Shown here piece after piece: positions 29,528 to 39,224 of a stretch of 64,000 nucleotides of DNA (its first letter is position 1; the number at the start of each line of letters is the position of its first letter). This stretch comes from Shewanella sediminis HAW-EB3 (GTDB lineage Bacteria > Pseudomonadota > Gammaproteobacteria > Enterobacterales > Shewanellaceae), in contig NC_009831.1 of the NCBI RefSeq assembly GCF_000018025.1, positions 1,178,001 to 1,242,000 on the forward strand, given 5' to 3'. The translations under genes were made by a program, and so were the position numbers. The notes beneath the pieces are model-generated. The model was not told the origin of the DNA and searched no databases. It saw only the letters and a list, made by a program, of their open reading frames with translations.

Positions 29528-31036
29528 TTAATCGCCTTGCTCAACACCCGCTCGGTTGATCAGGAACTGAGTTAACAAAGGTACCGGACGTCCGGTAGAA
29601 CCTTTATTAGCACCACTGTTCCAAGCCGTACCGGCCACATCGATATGTGCCCAGTTGTACTTTTTAGTGAAGCGAGACAGGAAGCAAGCCGCCGTGATAG
29701 CACCAGCGGGACGACCGCCAAGGTTAGTCATATCGGCAAATGGGCTCTCTAAATGCTCTTGGTACTCATCCCAAATTGGCAAGCGCCATGCGCGGTCACC
29801 ACTTTGCTCACCGGCATTTAACAGCTCGTGTGCAAGTGGGTTATGCCCGGAGAACAGACCCGATGCGTGCTTACCCAGTGCGATAACACAAGCACCGGTT
29901 AAGGTTGCGGTATCGACCACTAATTCAGGATCGAAACGCTCAACATAAGTTAATACGTCACATAAGACTAAGCGACCTTCGGCATCGGTATTTAACACTT
30001 CGACAGTCTGACCCGACATAGTCGTGAGGATATCACCTGGGCGGTATGCGTTGCTCGATGGCATGTTTTCACAGCCGGCAAGAATAGCCACTACATTGAT
30101 CGGTAGTTTCATATCACACAGGGCTTTCATCGCACCGATAACACCGGCAGCGCCACCCATATCATATTTCATTTCGTCCATGCCTTCGCCAGGCTTAAGC
30201 GAAATACCACCCGAGTCGAAGGTTAGACCCTTACCGACCAAGACTATTGGCTTCTCGGTGTTGTCGACGGCACCCTTGTACTCCATGACTGTCATAATCG
30301 ATTCGTTATCACTGCCACGGCCCACAGCCAGGTATGAGTTCATACCGAGTTTAGCCATCTGCTCTTCGCCAACCGTAGTCACGGTAAGCTCTTCACTGTT
30401 CTCACCCATTTGACGAGCCTGAGAAGCGAGATAAGCCGGGTTACAGATGTTTGGCGGCATGTTAGCCACATCACGACAAAGACGCATACCGGCAGAGACT
30501 GCCATACCATGCTCGATGGCGCGTTCACCCACGGTCAGTTCGCGACGCGTCGGTACGTTAAATACCAGTTTACGCAGTGGACGACGAGTCTCACCTTTGG
30601 CACTCTTAAGGGCATCGAAACTGTAGAGACTGTTTTGAGTCGTTTCTACTGCTTCACGCACTTTCCAATAGGTGTCACGGCCTTTAACGTGCAACTCGGT
30701 CAGAAAACAAACGGCTTCCATTGAGCCAGTTTCGTTCAGAGTCTTAATCGTTTTAGTGATGATCTGCTTATATTGGCGCTCATCTAACTCTCGCTCTTTT
30801 CCGCAGCCGACAAGTAATACTCGCTCACTTAGTACGTTTGGCACATGATGCAAAAGTAGCATCTGTCCAGGTTTTCCTTCTAAATCGCCACGACGAAGTA
30901 AGTTACTGATATAGCCTTCACTTATTTTATCAAGCTGCTCAGCAATACCAGACAGACGTCTAGGTTCATACACGCCAACCACAATACAGGCCGAACGTTG
31001 TTTTTCCGGACTACCGCTCTTAACGCTAAACTCCAT
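29528..31036 (-). CDS. pepA: Leucyl aminopeptidase (cytosol aminopeptidase, M17)
   Basis: PepA removes N-terminal residues from peptides using two metal ions. In E. coli it also binds DNA, as a repressor and in plasmid recombination. The 502-residue length matches the family. The metal and active-site blocks are [25 protein letters not shown] and the M17 signature [10 protein letters not shown]. The start at ATG 31036 follows TAGGAG on the reverse strand. It is divergent from lptF across 220 bp, as in E. coli, but its usual downstream neighbours holC and valS are about 7 kb away. It therefore ends in its own terminator. Confidence 0.97.
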   Translation of the reverse strand: MEFSVKSGSPEKQRSACIVVGVYEPRRLSGIAEQLDKISEGYISNLLRRGDLEGKPGQMLLLHHVPNVLSERVLLVGCGKERELDERQYKQIITKTIKTLNETGSMEAVCFLTELHVKGRDTYWKVREAVETTQNSLYSFDALKSAKGETRRPLRKLVFNVPTRRELTVGERAIEHGMAVSAGMRLCRDVANMPPNICNPAYLASQARQMGENSEELTVTTVGEEQMAKLGMNSYLAVGRGSDNESIMTVMEYKGAVDNTEKPIVLVGKGLTFDSGGISLKPGEGMDEMKYDMGGAAGVIGAMKALCDMKLPINVVAILAGCENMPSSNAYRPGDILTTMSGQTVEVLNTDAEGRLVLCDVLTYVERFDPELVVDTATLTGACVIALGKHASGLFSGHNPLAHELLNAGEQSGDRAWRLPIWDEYQEHLESPFADMTNLGGRPAGAITAACFLSRFTKKYNWAHIDVAGTAWNSGANKGSTGRPVPLLTQFLINRAGVEQGD

Positions 31037-31256
31037 GAGCTCTCCTAGATTCTTAAAGACAAATTTTAATATTTATTAGATAATGTCTGCTTGCGCCCAA
31101 AACGGGCCTAAAATTGGTACACCAAAGTCTGTTTTTTAGGTGTTTTTTCGCCATTTTTAGTTCATGGCTGGTCACAAAACTACCAAAAGTAGACAGTCTA
31201 CATGAAAGTTTGAGTGACACCAGCATAATTATAAGTTTAGAGACCGGATCCAGCCT

Positions 31257-32369
31257 GTGATTGTATTTAGATATCTGATAAGAGAAGTTTTTAAGGCACA
31301 AATTGCGGTGCTTTTCGTGCTTCTGGCTATTTTTATTAGCCAACACTTTGTTCGAGTGCTCGCAAACGCTTCAGACGGTGAATTTCCAGCCTCTCTGGTC
31401 ATGACCCTGTTGGGACTCAACCTTCCCTATCTTGCGGTCTTAGTCTTACCTTTAAGCTTATTCTTAGGAATATTATTGGCTCATGGGCGTATGTACGCCG
31501 AAAGTGAGATGGTGGTATTACACGGTGTCGGTGTGAGTGAATGGTATATCACACGAGTCACTCTCTTGCTGGCCGTGATAAATATGCTCTTCACCGGTTA
31601 CCTGTCCGTTTTTGTGACGCCTTGGGCCGAAGAGAAACAGAATCAGGTGCTGGAGTCGGCTCAGTCTGAAGCCGGGCTTGCGGCAATCACCCAGGGGCGT
31701 TTCCAGACCAGCCCTAACGGCAGAGCCGTATTGTTTGTCGAGCGAATCGACAGAGATAATCAACTCGATAAAGTCTTCGTTGCTCAACTTCCCGACCCCG
31801 AAGATGAGTCGGGGCAGAGTAATATTGTCATGGCTAAAGGTGGCAGTGTTGTCGAAGACGGCTCCGGTGGACAACGCTTACAACTCAATGATGGTGTGCA
31901 GTATCAGGGGACGCCTAAGAAGGTCGATTTCCAGGTCGTTGAGTTTGGTGGCTACCAGATGCAGATTAAGGAGCAAGAAGTTGACGAGCGTCGACGCAAG
32001 CTTTCTGCACTGCCCATCAAAGATCTGATGGCCTTAGATGGCCCGGAGGCCACGGCCGAATTTCATTGGCGATTAGCGATACCGCTGGCTATCCCCTTAA
32101 TGACACTGATTGCCGTACCTATGGCGCGGGTTAATGTTCGTCAGGGTAAATTTGCCAAGATGTTCCCGGCCATCTTACTCTACCTTGGCTATTTCGGCTT
32201 GATGATAGCCGGACGAAAAGCCTTAGAAGATGGTGTGGTGCCTGCCTACCTCGGCATGTGGTGGATACATGCCTCGGCCCTGTTCCTGGGGATATTGCTC
32301 TTGGGCAAGGAGCGGCCCTCGGGGGCGAAACTATCGGGTATGTTTAAGCGTAAGAAGGTGGCTGCGTGA
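31257..32369 (+). CDS. lptF: LPS export ABC transporter permease LptF
   Basis: LptF is one of two inner-membrane permeases of the LptB2FG complex, which extracts lipopolysaccharide and passes it to LptC. The 370-residue protein has three membrane helices, a large periplasmic beta-jellyroll segment and three more helices, as in the family. It starts MIVFRYLIREVFKAQ with a GTG codon. It is divergent from pepA and its stop overlaps the lptG start by 4 bp, so the two are translationally coupled, as expected for subunits made in equal amounts. Confidence 0.95.
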   Translation: MIVFRYLIREVFKAQIAVLFVLLAIFISQHFVRVLANASDGEFPASLVMTLLGLNLPYLAVLVLPLSLFLGILLAHGRMYAESEMVVLHGVGVSEWYITRVTLLLAVINMLFTGYLSVFVTPWAEEKQNQVLESAQSEAGLAAITQGRFQTSPNGRAVLFVERIDRDNQLDKVFVAQLPDPEDESGQSNIVMAKGGSVVEDGSGGQRLQLNDGVQYQGTPKKVDFQVVEFGGYQMQIKEQEVDERRRKLSALPIKDLMALDGPEATAEFHWRLAIPLAIPLMTLIAVPMARVNVRQGKFAKMFPAILLYLGYFGLMIAGRKALEDGVVPAYLGMWWIHASALFLGILLLGKERPSGAKLSGMFKRKKVAA

Positions 32370-33424
32370 GGATTTTAGATCTCTATATTGCCAGAACAAT
32401 AGTCAGTTCCTCTGCTCTATGTTTGCTTATTCTTACCGGGCTTTCAGGCATCATTAAATGGGTAGATCAGCTACGTTTAGTCGGGCGTGGTAGTTACACC
32501 ATGCTCGATGCCGGTATTTATGTCTTGTTCCTTATTCCCAGAGACTTGGAGATGTTTTTCCCTCTGGGTGTGCTGCTAGGTGCCCTGATTGGCATGGGGA
32601 TGCTGGCATCCAACTCTGAGTTGGTTGTGATGCAGTCTTCGGGCTTGTCTCGTTGGCAGATTACCCTATCGGCGATGAAAACCGCCATACCTCTGATGCT
32701 GTTGATTATGGCGTTAGGTGAATGGGGGGCCCCGGTTGCGGAGCAAAAAGCCAATGAATTACAGGCGACCAAACTCTCCGGCGGTAGCCTGATTAAATCA
32801 AGTCGTGGGATCTGGGCCAAAGATGGCGATCTGTTTGTGAATATCGGTGAAGTCGAAGATATCAATCATCTGGGTAATATCACCTTGTATGAGTTTGATG
32901 AGACGCTCTCTTTAGTGCGTACCATTCATGCCGAACATGGTGTCTATTCTAATGACCATTGGCGCTTAATGGACGTGAGGCAGACCGATCTGACAGAAGA
33001 TAAGGTGACACTCACGGATTTAACGCTCTACCGTTGGGAGTCGACCCTGACTCCGGATAAACTGAGTGTCGTTTCGGTTAAGCCTGAATCGCTCTCAATT
33101 CAAGGACTGATGGGCTACCTGGATTACCTCAAGGTTAATAATCAGGATTCTGCCCGATACGAATTGGCACTGTGGCGCAAGCTACTGCAGCCAGTGACCG
33201 TGGGAGTGATGATGTTAGTCGCGCTCTCTTTCGTGTTTGGTCCGCTAAGAACCGTGACCATGGGAGCGAGAGTGCTGTTAGGGGTCATCGCCGGATTCAG
33301 CTTCTATATCAGCAGTGAAATCTTTGGCCCGCTAACCTTAGTATACGGCGTACCGGCATTTATCGGCGCCGGAATGCCGGCAGTGATATTCAGTGCTGGA
33401 GCCGTCTACTTTATCAGGAAGTAA
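32366..33424 (+). CDS. lptG: LPS export ABC transporter permease LptG
   Basis: LptG is the second LPS-extraction permease. The 352-residue protein has the MRILDLYIARTIV start, helices near the N-terminus, a periplasmic domain at about residues 130-260 and C-terminal helices. The GTG start overlaps the lptF stop in GTGA. Function is in the inner membrane with LptB, LptF and LptC. No terminator follows directly; a short heptamer repeat does. Confidence 0.95.
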   Translation: MRILDLYIARTIVSSSALCLLILTGLSGIIKWVDQLRLVGRGSYTMLDAGIYVLFLIPRDLEMFFPLGVLLGALIGMGMLASNSELVVMQSSGLSRWQITLSAMKTAIPLMLLIMALGEWGAPVAEQKANELQATKLSGGSLIKSSRGIWAKDGDLFVNIGEVEDINHLGNITLYEFDETLSLVRTIHAEHGVYSNDHWRLMDVRQTDLTEDKVTLTDLTLYRWESTLTPDKLSVVSVKPESLSIQGLMGYLDYLKVNNQDSARYELALWRKLLQPVTVGVMMLVALSFVFGPLRTVTMGARVLLGVIAGFSFYISSEIFGPLTLVYGVPAFIGAGMPAVIFSAGAVYFIRK

Positions 33425-33457
33425 GTGTCGAGCTGCGAGGTACGAGGGGCTAGTAAC

Positions 33458-33482
33458 GAGCTACGAGCTACGAGCTACGAGC
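33458..33482. repeat. Tandem heptamer GAGCTAC, three copies and a partial
   Basis: Three exact 7-bp units and a partial fourth, preceded by degenerate units (GAGGTAC, GAGGGGC, TAGTAAC), directly after lptG. Confidence 0.75.
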
Positions 33483-33566
33483 CCCTGCATGCTTGGGACT
33501 CTCTTCGCTCTTTCTTAACTCGCAACTCGATACTTTCTTAGCTTTGTCTTGAGCACGCGGCTTCTT

Positions 33567-34091
33567 TTAAACCCCATGCCAGTTTCGCATCTGGTTGGCT
33601 TCCTTCGACAGTACGACCACTTCTGAGCGAGTCATCATATCCTGAAGAGCTAGCTTATCTCCGTTGATCAGGATCCACAGATTTCCTATGCCTAGCAGAG
33701 ACCATACCAGCCTGGCTGAGGCGGTGATAACGCTCAGGCTCTGGCCGTTAGGATGTTGAACCTTAAGTCTCCAGGCGCGCATGCCTAGAGTTTGGCCACC
33801 ATGACTCCAAAAGGCGATGTAGAACAAGCCTACGCACAGTGCTATCCAGAATTGATAGATGCCTTTATAAAGAGGTGTACCATTGAGTAGGTCTGAAACA
33901 TGTTCAAAACCTCCCATCTCAATCAGACCTGCCGAGGTGAGGGCGGTAAACACTCCGAAGCCGATGGCTCCGGCTATCATGTAAACGGCAACGGCGAGCA
34001 GTAGATCGTAGACGATGGCGCCGAAACGACGGAAGAAACTCGCACGAGGGAAATTAGCATGTTCGCTATTGGGCATTGAGCTTTCTTTCAT
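33567..34091 (-). CDS. RDD-family membrane protein
   Basis: The 174-residue protein starts with the RDD-domain feature FFRRFGAIVYDLLL. It has about three to four membrane helices and the later block GGQTLGMRAWRLKV with LVWSLLG. RDD proteins are small inner-membrane proteins; some are ion antiporters, but most have no assigned role. The start may be ATG 34091 or, five codons later, 34076. It is convergent with lptG and is followed on its upstream side by a small conserved gene. Confidence 0.87.
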   Translation of the reverse strand: MKESSMPNSEHANFPRASFFRRFGAIVYDLLLAVAVYMIAGAIGFGVFTALTSAGLIEMGGFEHVSDLLNGTPLYKGIYQFWIALCVGLFYIAFWSHGGQTLGMRAWRLKVQHPNGQSLSVITASARLVWSLLGIGNLWILINGDKLALQDMMTRSEVVVLSKEANQMRNWHGV

Positions 34092-34178
34092 TGATATTCT
34101 CTTAACTTCAATTGAGATTCAAGGCTATTTATCCAGCCACTAATTTGACTGGATAAAATGACTAGCTAAAACGACAGG

Positions 34179-34436
34179 TTATGAATTTTCTTTCGGATCA
34201 TCTTTGATGTAGTAGATATCGCTAAAGCCCATTTTGGCAAACTCGTTATCTCTAAAGTCTCTTACCGCCGACTTTCCTTTAGAGGTCATCATCACCTGCT
34301 GTTCCATCATATGATAGTTGGTTAGATCTATCCCTTCCGCTGCCGCGACAGCCTCATGAATATTATTGAATTTGTCATAGGCGAAGTTAATCTCTTTCGC
34401 TTGTTTCTTAAATTTGTAGGTGATTCTACGAGCCAT
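34179..34436 (-). CDS. Small conserved protein, DUF2960-like
   Basis: The 85-residue soluble protein is basic at the N-terminus (MARRITYKFKKQAKEINF) and ends with FRDNEFAKMGFSDIYYI. It resembles the small DUF2960 family of Shewanella and Vibrio as I recall it; I could not confirm this. No function is known. A ribosome-like AGAGAAC lies before the start. Confidence 0.7.
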   Translation of the reverse strand: MARRITYKFKKQAKEINFAYDKFNNIHEAVAAAEGIDLTNYHMMEQQVMMTSKGKSAVRDFRDNEFAKMGFSDIYYIKDDPKENS

Positions 34437-34555
34437 AATATGTTCTCTAAAATAAGTTGTATAAAATTAGCCATTTAAAATAAGTGCTCTAAAAACCATT
34501 ATATTAAATGAGCTATCTAATGCGAGTATTGTATCGATTAAACTTGAGCTTAATC

Positions 34556-35041
34556 TTAAGAGCTTAGTGCCAGCACCATATAGCAGGCATCAGGAGTGTA
34601 GCTCTCTAGGCTCTTCTCTATGGGCTGAGCGATAAAGCCCCGTCTGCGCCAGTAACTATCCGCACCTTGCACTGCCACCAAAGAGATACAGGGTAGGGCA
34701 AGGTTTTTGGCGTGCTGGACTAAGGCCTGAAAGGCCAGTTTCCCCGCCCCTTGTCCCTGCACTTTCGATGACAGGGCTATGTCATGCAGATACAGGGTAT
34801 CGGGCTCTGTCGCAGCCACCAGAACTTGTTCAAGTGAAGGTGGAGAGTCGGCAACCCAAGGGTGGGCGAGGCAATATCCAACGACCTGCCTATCAGACTC
34901 CATAACGAAGCAAGTTTGCGGTGAAACCAGCCATTTACTCTGCAATACTTCTAGCGATTCGGGTTCAATTTGCGGGTAGCACTCTTCTTGGATCAGTAAT
35001 ATCTCATTCCAATCCGCAGAAGTTATACTTCGAAGTCGCAT
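34556..35041 (-). CDS. GNAT-family N-acetyltransferase
   Basis: The 161-residue enzyme has a full GNAT layout: MRLRSITSADWNEILLIQEECYP at the start, LYLHDIALSSKVQGQGAGKLAF as motif A with the Q-x-x-G-x-G/A acetyl-CoA loop, and a C-terminal SYWRRRGF segment. The acceptor is unknown. It is monocistronic as far as visible. Confidence 0.88.
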   Translation of the reverse strand: MRLRSITSADWNEILLIQEECYPQIEPESLEVLQSKWLVSPQTCFVMESDRQVVGYCLAHPWVADSPPSLEQVLVAATEPDTLYLHDIALSSKVQGQGAGKLAFQALVQHAKNLALPCISLVAVQGADSYWRRRGFIAQPIEKSLESYTPDACYMVLALSS

Positions 35042-35147
35042 CTCATCCCCTAAATCGCCAGCTGTTGTGATGGCGGTATAATACGTTATTTGAGGTGCCT
35101 TTGCTTTATTTCAGAGGCCTTACTTCAGGTTCCTTACTTCAAAGACC

Positions 35148-36638
35148 TTATTTCAGATACCTTTGCTCCAGGTGTCGTTTGAAATAATCGGGGTTCAGAG
35201 TTTCGCCTGTGGCCTGTTTGACCAGTTCGTCTGTATTTAACAGGCTTCCCTGTGACCAAATTTTCTGTTCCAGCCACTCAAATATTTGAGCGATATTTCC
35301 CTGGGCAACCAAGGTGTCCACCGAGCCTAAGCTCGCCTCCATGGCAAAACGAAATTGAGCCGCATACATAGCGCCTAAGGTGTAACTGGGGAAGTATCCA
35401 AGTTCGCCCACGGCCCAGTGTATATCTTGCATGCAACCATCTTTAAAGTTGCCCTGGGTGTTAACGCCTAATAACGAACTCATCTGCTGGGCCCAGAATT
35501 CTGGCAGATCGGCGACACTGAGACTGCCATCGATTAAGCCTTTCTCGGCTTCGAATCTGAGTAGGACATGACAAGGGTAGGTGATCTCATCGGCATCGAC
35601 CCTGATAAGACCAGGATTAACCCGGGTGTAGATATTGGTCAGTTGCTCCGTTGAAAGTTGGCTACCTAAGTGTTTGGCTATTTTGGGTTGTAAATGGGAG
35701 AGGAATCCGCTGCCGCGTCCCAGTTGCATTTCACAGAACAGACTCTGGCTCTCATGGATAGCCATCGAGCGAGCATGGCCGGCAGGCTGTCCTCGCCAGT
35801 TAACCGGTAACCCCTGCTCATATCTGGCATGGCCCGTCTCATGGATAACCCCCATTAAGGCGCTGGTGAAATCGGACTCATCGTAGCGGGTCGTCAGGCG
35901 AACATCACCGGGCACCCCACCACAAAAGGGATGGCTACTGACATCTAATCGACCCTGAGTAAAATCAAATCCGAGAAAGTCCATCACCTCTCGTCCCAGT
36001 GTCTCCTGAGCCTGACTGCCGCAGGATTCGATATTAAACCTGTGCTCTTTGGCCTGTTCATGCTGAACTCGCTGAATAAGCGAGGGCAGCCAGGTTTTAA
36101 GGTGACCAAATACCGATTCGAGACGCTCGGTCGTCATGCCTGGTTCAAATTTGTTCAGTAGGGCATCATAAGGTGATAAGCCTTGTGCCTGTGAACGGAT
36201 ATTCGCCTCCTCTTTAACGAGTGCCATCAAGGCTTCGAGATTAGGTCTGAACCCCTGCCAGTCATTATTCTTGCGCTGATCACGCCAGGCATGTTCACAT
36301 CGGTAGGCGAGCTCAGTCTTAGCCTTAACCAGTGATGCGGGGATCACGTTGGCCTGAAAAAATTGATAATTCATCTCTTTCAGGTTCGCAGCTTGCTCGC
36401 GAGTTAGCATCTCATCTTGAGCAAGTTGTAGTGTGTCGGCAAGGAAAGGGGCTGTTTTTAGCTCGTGAATATGTTTGGCTAACTCAGCCATCGCAGCGCC
36501 GCGGGCGGCGCCTCCGCCGACTGGCATCATCGTCGCCTGATCCCAGTCACCCAGAGCACTCAGGTGTTCGAAATGAGAGATTGTCTGAAAATGTTTTGTG
36601 AGCCTGTCGTAATGGGGGCTTAGGTTGGGCTGGGTCAT
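35148..36638 (-). CDS. Metallocarboxypeptidase, M32 (Taq) family
   Basis: The 496-residue enzyme trims C-terminal residues from peptides. The zinc motif HETGH is at residues 266-270 (H266, E267, H270), followed by ARYEQGLP and then HESQSLFCE, the family pattern that supplies the third ligand. Length is normal for M32. There is no signal peptide, so it is cytoplasmic. The second residue block AALGDWDQATMMPxGG is also diagnostic. The DUF2913-like gene upstream ends in its own terminator, so this gene has its own promoter. Confidence 0.95.
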   Translation of the reverse strand: MTQPNLSPHYDRLTKHFQTISHFEHLSALGDWDQATMMPVGGGAARGAAMAELAKHIHELKTAPFLADTLQLAQDEMLTREQAANLKEMNYQFFQANVIPASLVKAKTELAYRCEHAWRDQRKNNDWQGFRPNLEALMALVKEEANIRSQAQGLSPYDALLNKFEPGMTTERLESVFGHLKTWLPSLIQRVQHEQAKEHRFNIESCGSQAQETLGREVMDFLGFDFTQGRLDVSSHPFCGGVPGDVRLTTRYDESDFTSALMGVIHETGHARYEQGLPVNWRGQPAGHARSMAIHESQSLFCEMQLGRGSGFLSHLQPKIAKHLGSQLSTEQLTNIYTRVNPGLIRVDADEITYPCHVLLRFEAEKGLIDGSLSVADLPEFWAQQMSSLLGVNTQGNFKDGCMQDIHWAVGELGYFPSYTLGAMYAAQFRFAMEASLGSVDTLVAQGNIAQIFEWLEQKIWSQGSLLNTDELVKQATGETLNPDYFKRHLEQRYLK

Positions 36639-36763
36639 ATCAACTCAATATGGGGTCATTTGCAGGTTATGGTACTGACTTTTAATGTAACAGCCAACCT
36701 TCGGCATTGCAGTTGGCAGGGGGAGTGTTGAATAGGGGGGAAAGCGGATCGGTATAAACACAT

Positions 36764-36786
36764 AAAAAGCGCACTGGGCGCTTTTT
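36764..36786 (-). terminator. Terminator of the DUF2913-like gene
   Basis: AAAAAGCGC / GCGCTTTTT with a 5-base loop, about 30 bp past the stop on the reverse strand. Confidence 0.85.
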
Positions 36787-36818
36787 AAGGGTGAGACTGA
36801 TTTCAATAGCTTGGCTGC

Positions 36819-37445
36819 TTAGTCAAGCAGTAGTGCCAATGCCGGTTGCTCATTATTTGGAAAAATTTGATAAGCCTTATGGTGCTTGATTAAGCTGGCT
36901 TTCTTATCTCCCTGACTGAGAAGAAGCTGATGTTTGGCGGCCACTTTAGCTAAATCCTGTTCGTTAGCGCGTATAAACATCGTGATAGGCTTGATGATAT
37001 TCTCGTCCTGGATATGCCCCTCATACTGCTCTACTGAGATAACCAGGCTATTTTCTCCCTCACTGTCGAGTTTTAACTTAGTCGTGACCTCTTCATCCAG
37101 GATCACGACCCAGTCATTCGCCACTAATTCACTTAAAAAGTGTTCGAGAGATTGGCCAAGCTGCTGGTTGCTTATGGCTGCGCGATACTGACTATCGATA
37201 CGCGCTAGCAGGGAGGGAAGCTGTGCACCTGCACCCAAACTTCTGCCATCTCGGATCCATTGGGTTAAGTCTTTTGCTATCAACTTGGAAAATTGGCGCA
37301 CTTTCAATGCGCTCGCCATCCAACTGCAGAGAAAGTGACTCTCGGCTGCGGCAGTTTTTATGGTATTCCCTTTTGATGCACGCTCTTCAAGGGCGGCTAG
37401 GCCTGCTTGAGCAAATTCAACTATGGCCTGATTATAGCTTGTCAT
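36819..37445 (-). CDS. Conserved hypothetical protein, DUF2913-like
   Basis: The 208-residue cytoplasmic protein starts MTSYNQAIVEFAQAGLAALE and contains THFLCSW-like and TKLKLDSEGENSLV segments. I associate this pattern with DUF2913 of Vibrio and Shewanella, with moderate confidence. No membrane helices, signal or catalytic motif is visible and no role is known. It lies between two terminators and is therefore monocistronic. Confidence 0.78.
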   Translation of the reverse strand: MTSYNQAIVEFAQAGLAALEERASKGNTIKTAAAESHFLCSWMASALKVRQFSKLIAKDLTQWIRDGRSLGAGAQLPSLLARIDSQYRAAISNQQLGQSLEHFLSELVANDWVVILDEEVTTKLKLDSEGENSLVISVEQYEGHIQDENIIKPITMFIRANEQDLAKVAAKHQLLLSQGDKKASLIKHHKAYQIFPNNEQPALALLLD

Positions 37446-37470
37446 TATTTGTTCTCGGTATCGTTAAGAA

Positions 37471-37495
37471 AAAATCACCGTCAAGCGGTGATTTT
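37471..37495 (-). terminator. Terminator of the rhlE-like helicase gene
   Basis: AAAATCACCG / CGGTGATTTT with a 5-base loop, 30 bp past the helicase stop. Confidence 0.9.
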
Positions 37496-37526
37496 CAGAT
37501 AAAAAGGTCCACCAATCAAAGCAAGG

Positions 37527-38834
37527 TTATCTGATTTTCTTGACCTTTGTTGGCGCCTTGTTCGATGAGTTTTTAACTTTAACTCTTCGGCTGCCCAAAT
37601 TCTTCTCTGCAATCATTTGCGCGCCGGTGTTATCTTCTCTTTGTTGTTTCTTGGCAAAACTACGGCGTTTCTGAATTTGCTTGATAAGCAGCTCACGGCT
37701 ACCCACCTCATAGCCCGGGACCGTGATACGGCGAAGCTGCTTGCCAATCAGCTTTTCGATATCGGCTAAGGTACGCTCCTCTTCACGGCTGACCAGAGAA
37801 ATAGCGACCCCTGATTTTCCGGCGCGGCCGGTACGGCCGATACGGTGCACATAATCTTCGGCTAAGAATGGCAGATCGTAGTTAACGACATACTCAAGAT
37901 CTTGAATATCGAGGCCGCGAGCCGCAACTTCGGTGGCCACCAAGGCGCGTACCTTGCCCTCTTTAAATTCACGCAGAGCGCGGCGACGGTTACCCTGAGC
38001 CTTCTCGCCATGTACAACAGCCGATGTGATACCATCGAGGTTTAACTCTTTTACCAGTTTATCGGCGGCGTCACGCGTCGCGGTAAAGACCAACACCTGT
38101 TGCCAGTTTTTCTTGCCGATAAGTTCAGACAGCAGCTCTCGCTTACGACGCTGCTCTACCGGGTAGACCACCTGACTTACCGTATCGGCGGTGCTGTTTT
38201 GGCTATCGACACTGATAAGTTTTGGCTTGACCAACATATCGTTGGCAAGTTTCTTCACTGCGCTAGAGAAGGTGGCAGAGAAGAGTAAATTCTGGCGGTT
38301 CTTGTTAACAGCCTGCATGATCTTCTGGATATCGCTGATGAAGCCCATATCCAACATACGATCCGCTTCGTCTAATACCATAAAGTCGACATTCGACAGA
38401 TTTAAGTTACACGCCTGAAGGTGCTCGAGTAAGCGTCCTGGTGTGGCGACGATGATGTCTGCACCACGTTTGAGCTTTTGTGCTTGAGTCTCCAGCTTTA
38501 CACCACCATAGATGGTTAATACCGAAACTTCCATGTACTTACTGTAATCATTGATATTGTCGGCTATTTGACTGGCCAGTTCACGGGTTGGTGTCAGGAT
38601 CAGGGCGCGAGTATTCGATCGTTGAGTCTCAGTCGGATTGTCGAACATCTTCTGCAGGATCGGCAGTGCAAAGGCGGCGGTTTTACCTGTGCCCGTTTGC
38701 GCACTGGCTAATACATCCTGGCCTCTGCGGATCGCCGGAATGGCTTCTTGTTGAACTGGCGTCATTTTCTGATAACCACATTCTGAGATAGCACGTAAAA
38801 TCTCGGGAGCAAAACTAAAAGATTCAAATCTCAT
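37527..38834 (-). CDS. rhlE: DEAD-box RNA helicase, RhlE type
   Basis: This is an ATP-dependent RNA helicase. The start is placed at 38834 (MRFESFSFAPEIL) because AGGAAAC lies upstream; an upstream in-frame codon at 38912 would add 26 unrelated residues. The 435-residue product has the Q motif, AQTGTGKT (motif I), PTRELASQ (Ia), DEAD with R-M-L-D-M-G-F (II), SAT (III), ATEVAARGLDIQDL (V) and HRIGRTGRAG (VI). A basic tail rich in Lys, Arg and Ser follows. It resembles RhlE more than SrmB or DbpA. A role in ribosome maturation or cold adaptation is family inference. Confidence 0.9.
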   Translation of the reverse strand: MRFESFSFAPEILRAISECGYQKMTPVQQEAIPAIRRGQDVLASAQTGTGKTAAFALPILQKMFDNPTETQRSNTRALILTPTRELASQIADNINDYSKYMEVSVLTIYGGVKLETQAQKLKRGADIIVATPGRLLEHLQACNLNLSNVDFMVLDEADRMLDMGFISDIQKIMQAVNKNRQNLLFSATFSSAVKKLANDMLVKPKLISVDSQNSTADTVSQVVYPVEQRRKRELLSELIGKKNWQQVLVFTATRDAADKLVKELNLDGITSAVVHGEKAQGNRRRALREFKEGKVRALVATEVAARGLDIQDLEYVVNYDLPFLAEDYVHRIGRTGRAGKSGVAISLVSREEERTLADIEKLIGKQLRRITVPGYEVGSRELLIKQIQKRRSFAKKQQREDNTGAQMIAEKNLGSRRVKVKNSSNKAPTKVKKIR

Positions 38835-39113
38835 CTTGGGTTTCCTGTATTTAACCAATTCAAATGCCCTGCGAAGTTGCAGGCCAATGTCACCATAAAC
38901 AATAGTCGTCAAAAATTGACGGCGGCGGAATATAGCAAATTTGCGTCGATTTTAACAGCAAATACTATCAGGTAAATTCAGGTATTGTTTAATTCTGCTT
39001 TTATTAACCGAATTACTTCGCATTGTGATTGTTTAAAGGTGCAAGCCGTTTGACAGTTTTGGCTTGTGGTCTAGGCTTTATAACTCTTACAGCTTGGATT
39101 GCATGGAGGCAAT
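38835..39113. promoter_or_regulatory. Divergent promoter region, rhlE and RR-EAL genes
   Basis: A 279-bp divergent region without a gene on the + side. It contains AT-rich stretches that could be promoters for both directions. No operator was recognised. Confidence 0.35.
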
Positions 39114-39224
39114 ATGACACAGCGACAGTGTTCTCAAATGGAAGCACCTGATTATCTCGCCGGTTTTGACTCTCTTTCTCACTTACTCTCACTCACTTTT
39201 ATGAGGGTGCGTTATGACGATTAA
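39114..39224 (+). CDS. Possible 36-residue leader peptide overlapping the RR-EAL start
   Basis: A short frame opens with ATG behind a strong GGAGG ribosome site spaced four to five bases away. It runs 36 codons and ends in TAA at 39222-39224, 11 bases inside the next gene in a different frame. The arrangement would couple translation of the two. The peptide begins MTQRQCSQMEAPDYL and resembles nothing I know. It may instead be chance. Confidence 0.4.
   Translation: MTQRQCSQMEAPDYLAGFDSLSHLLSLTFMRVRYDD

Noticed and set aside
33458..33482. Short repeats considered as a CRISPR remnant
   Set aside because: The units are 7 bp with no spacers, so this is a simple tandem repeat.
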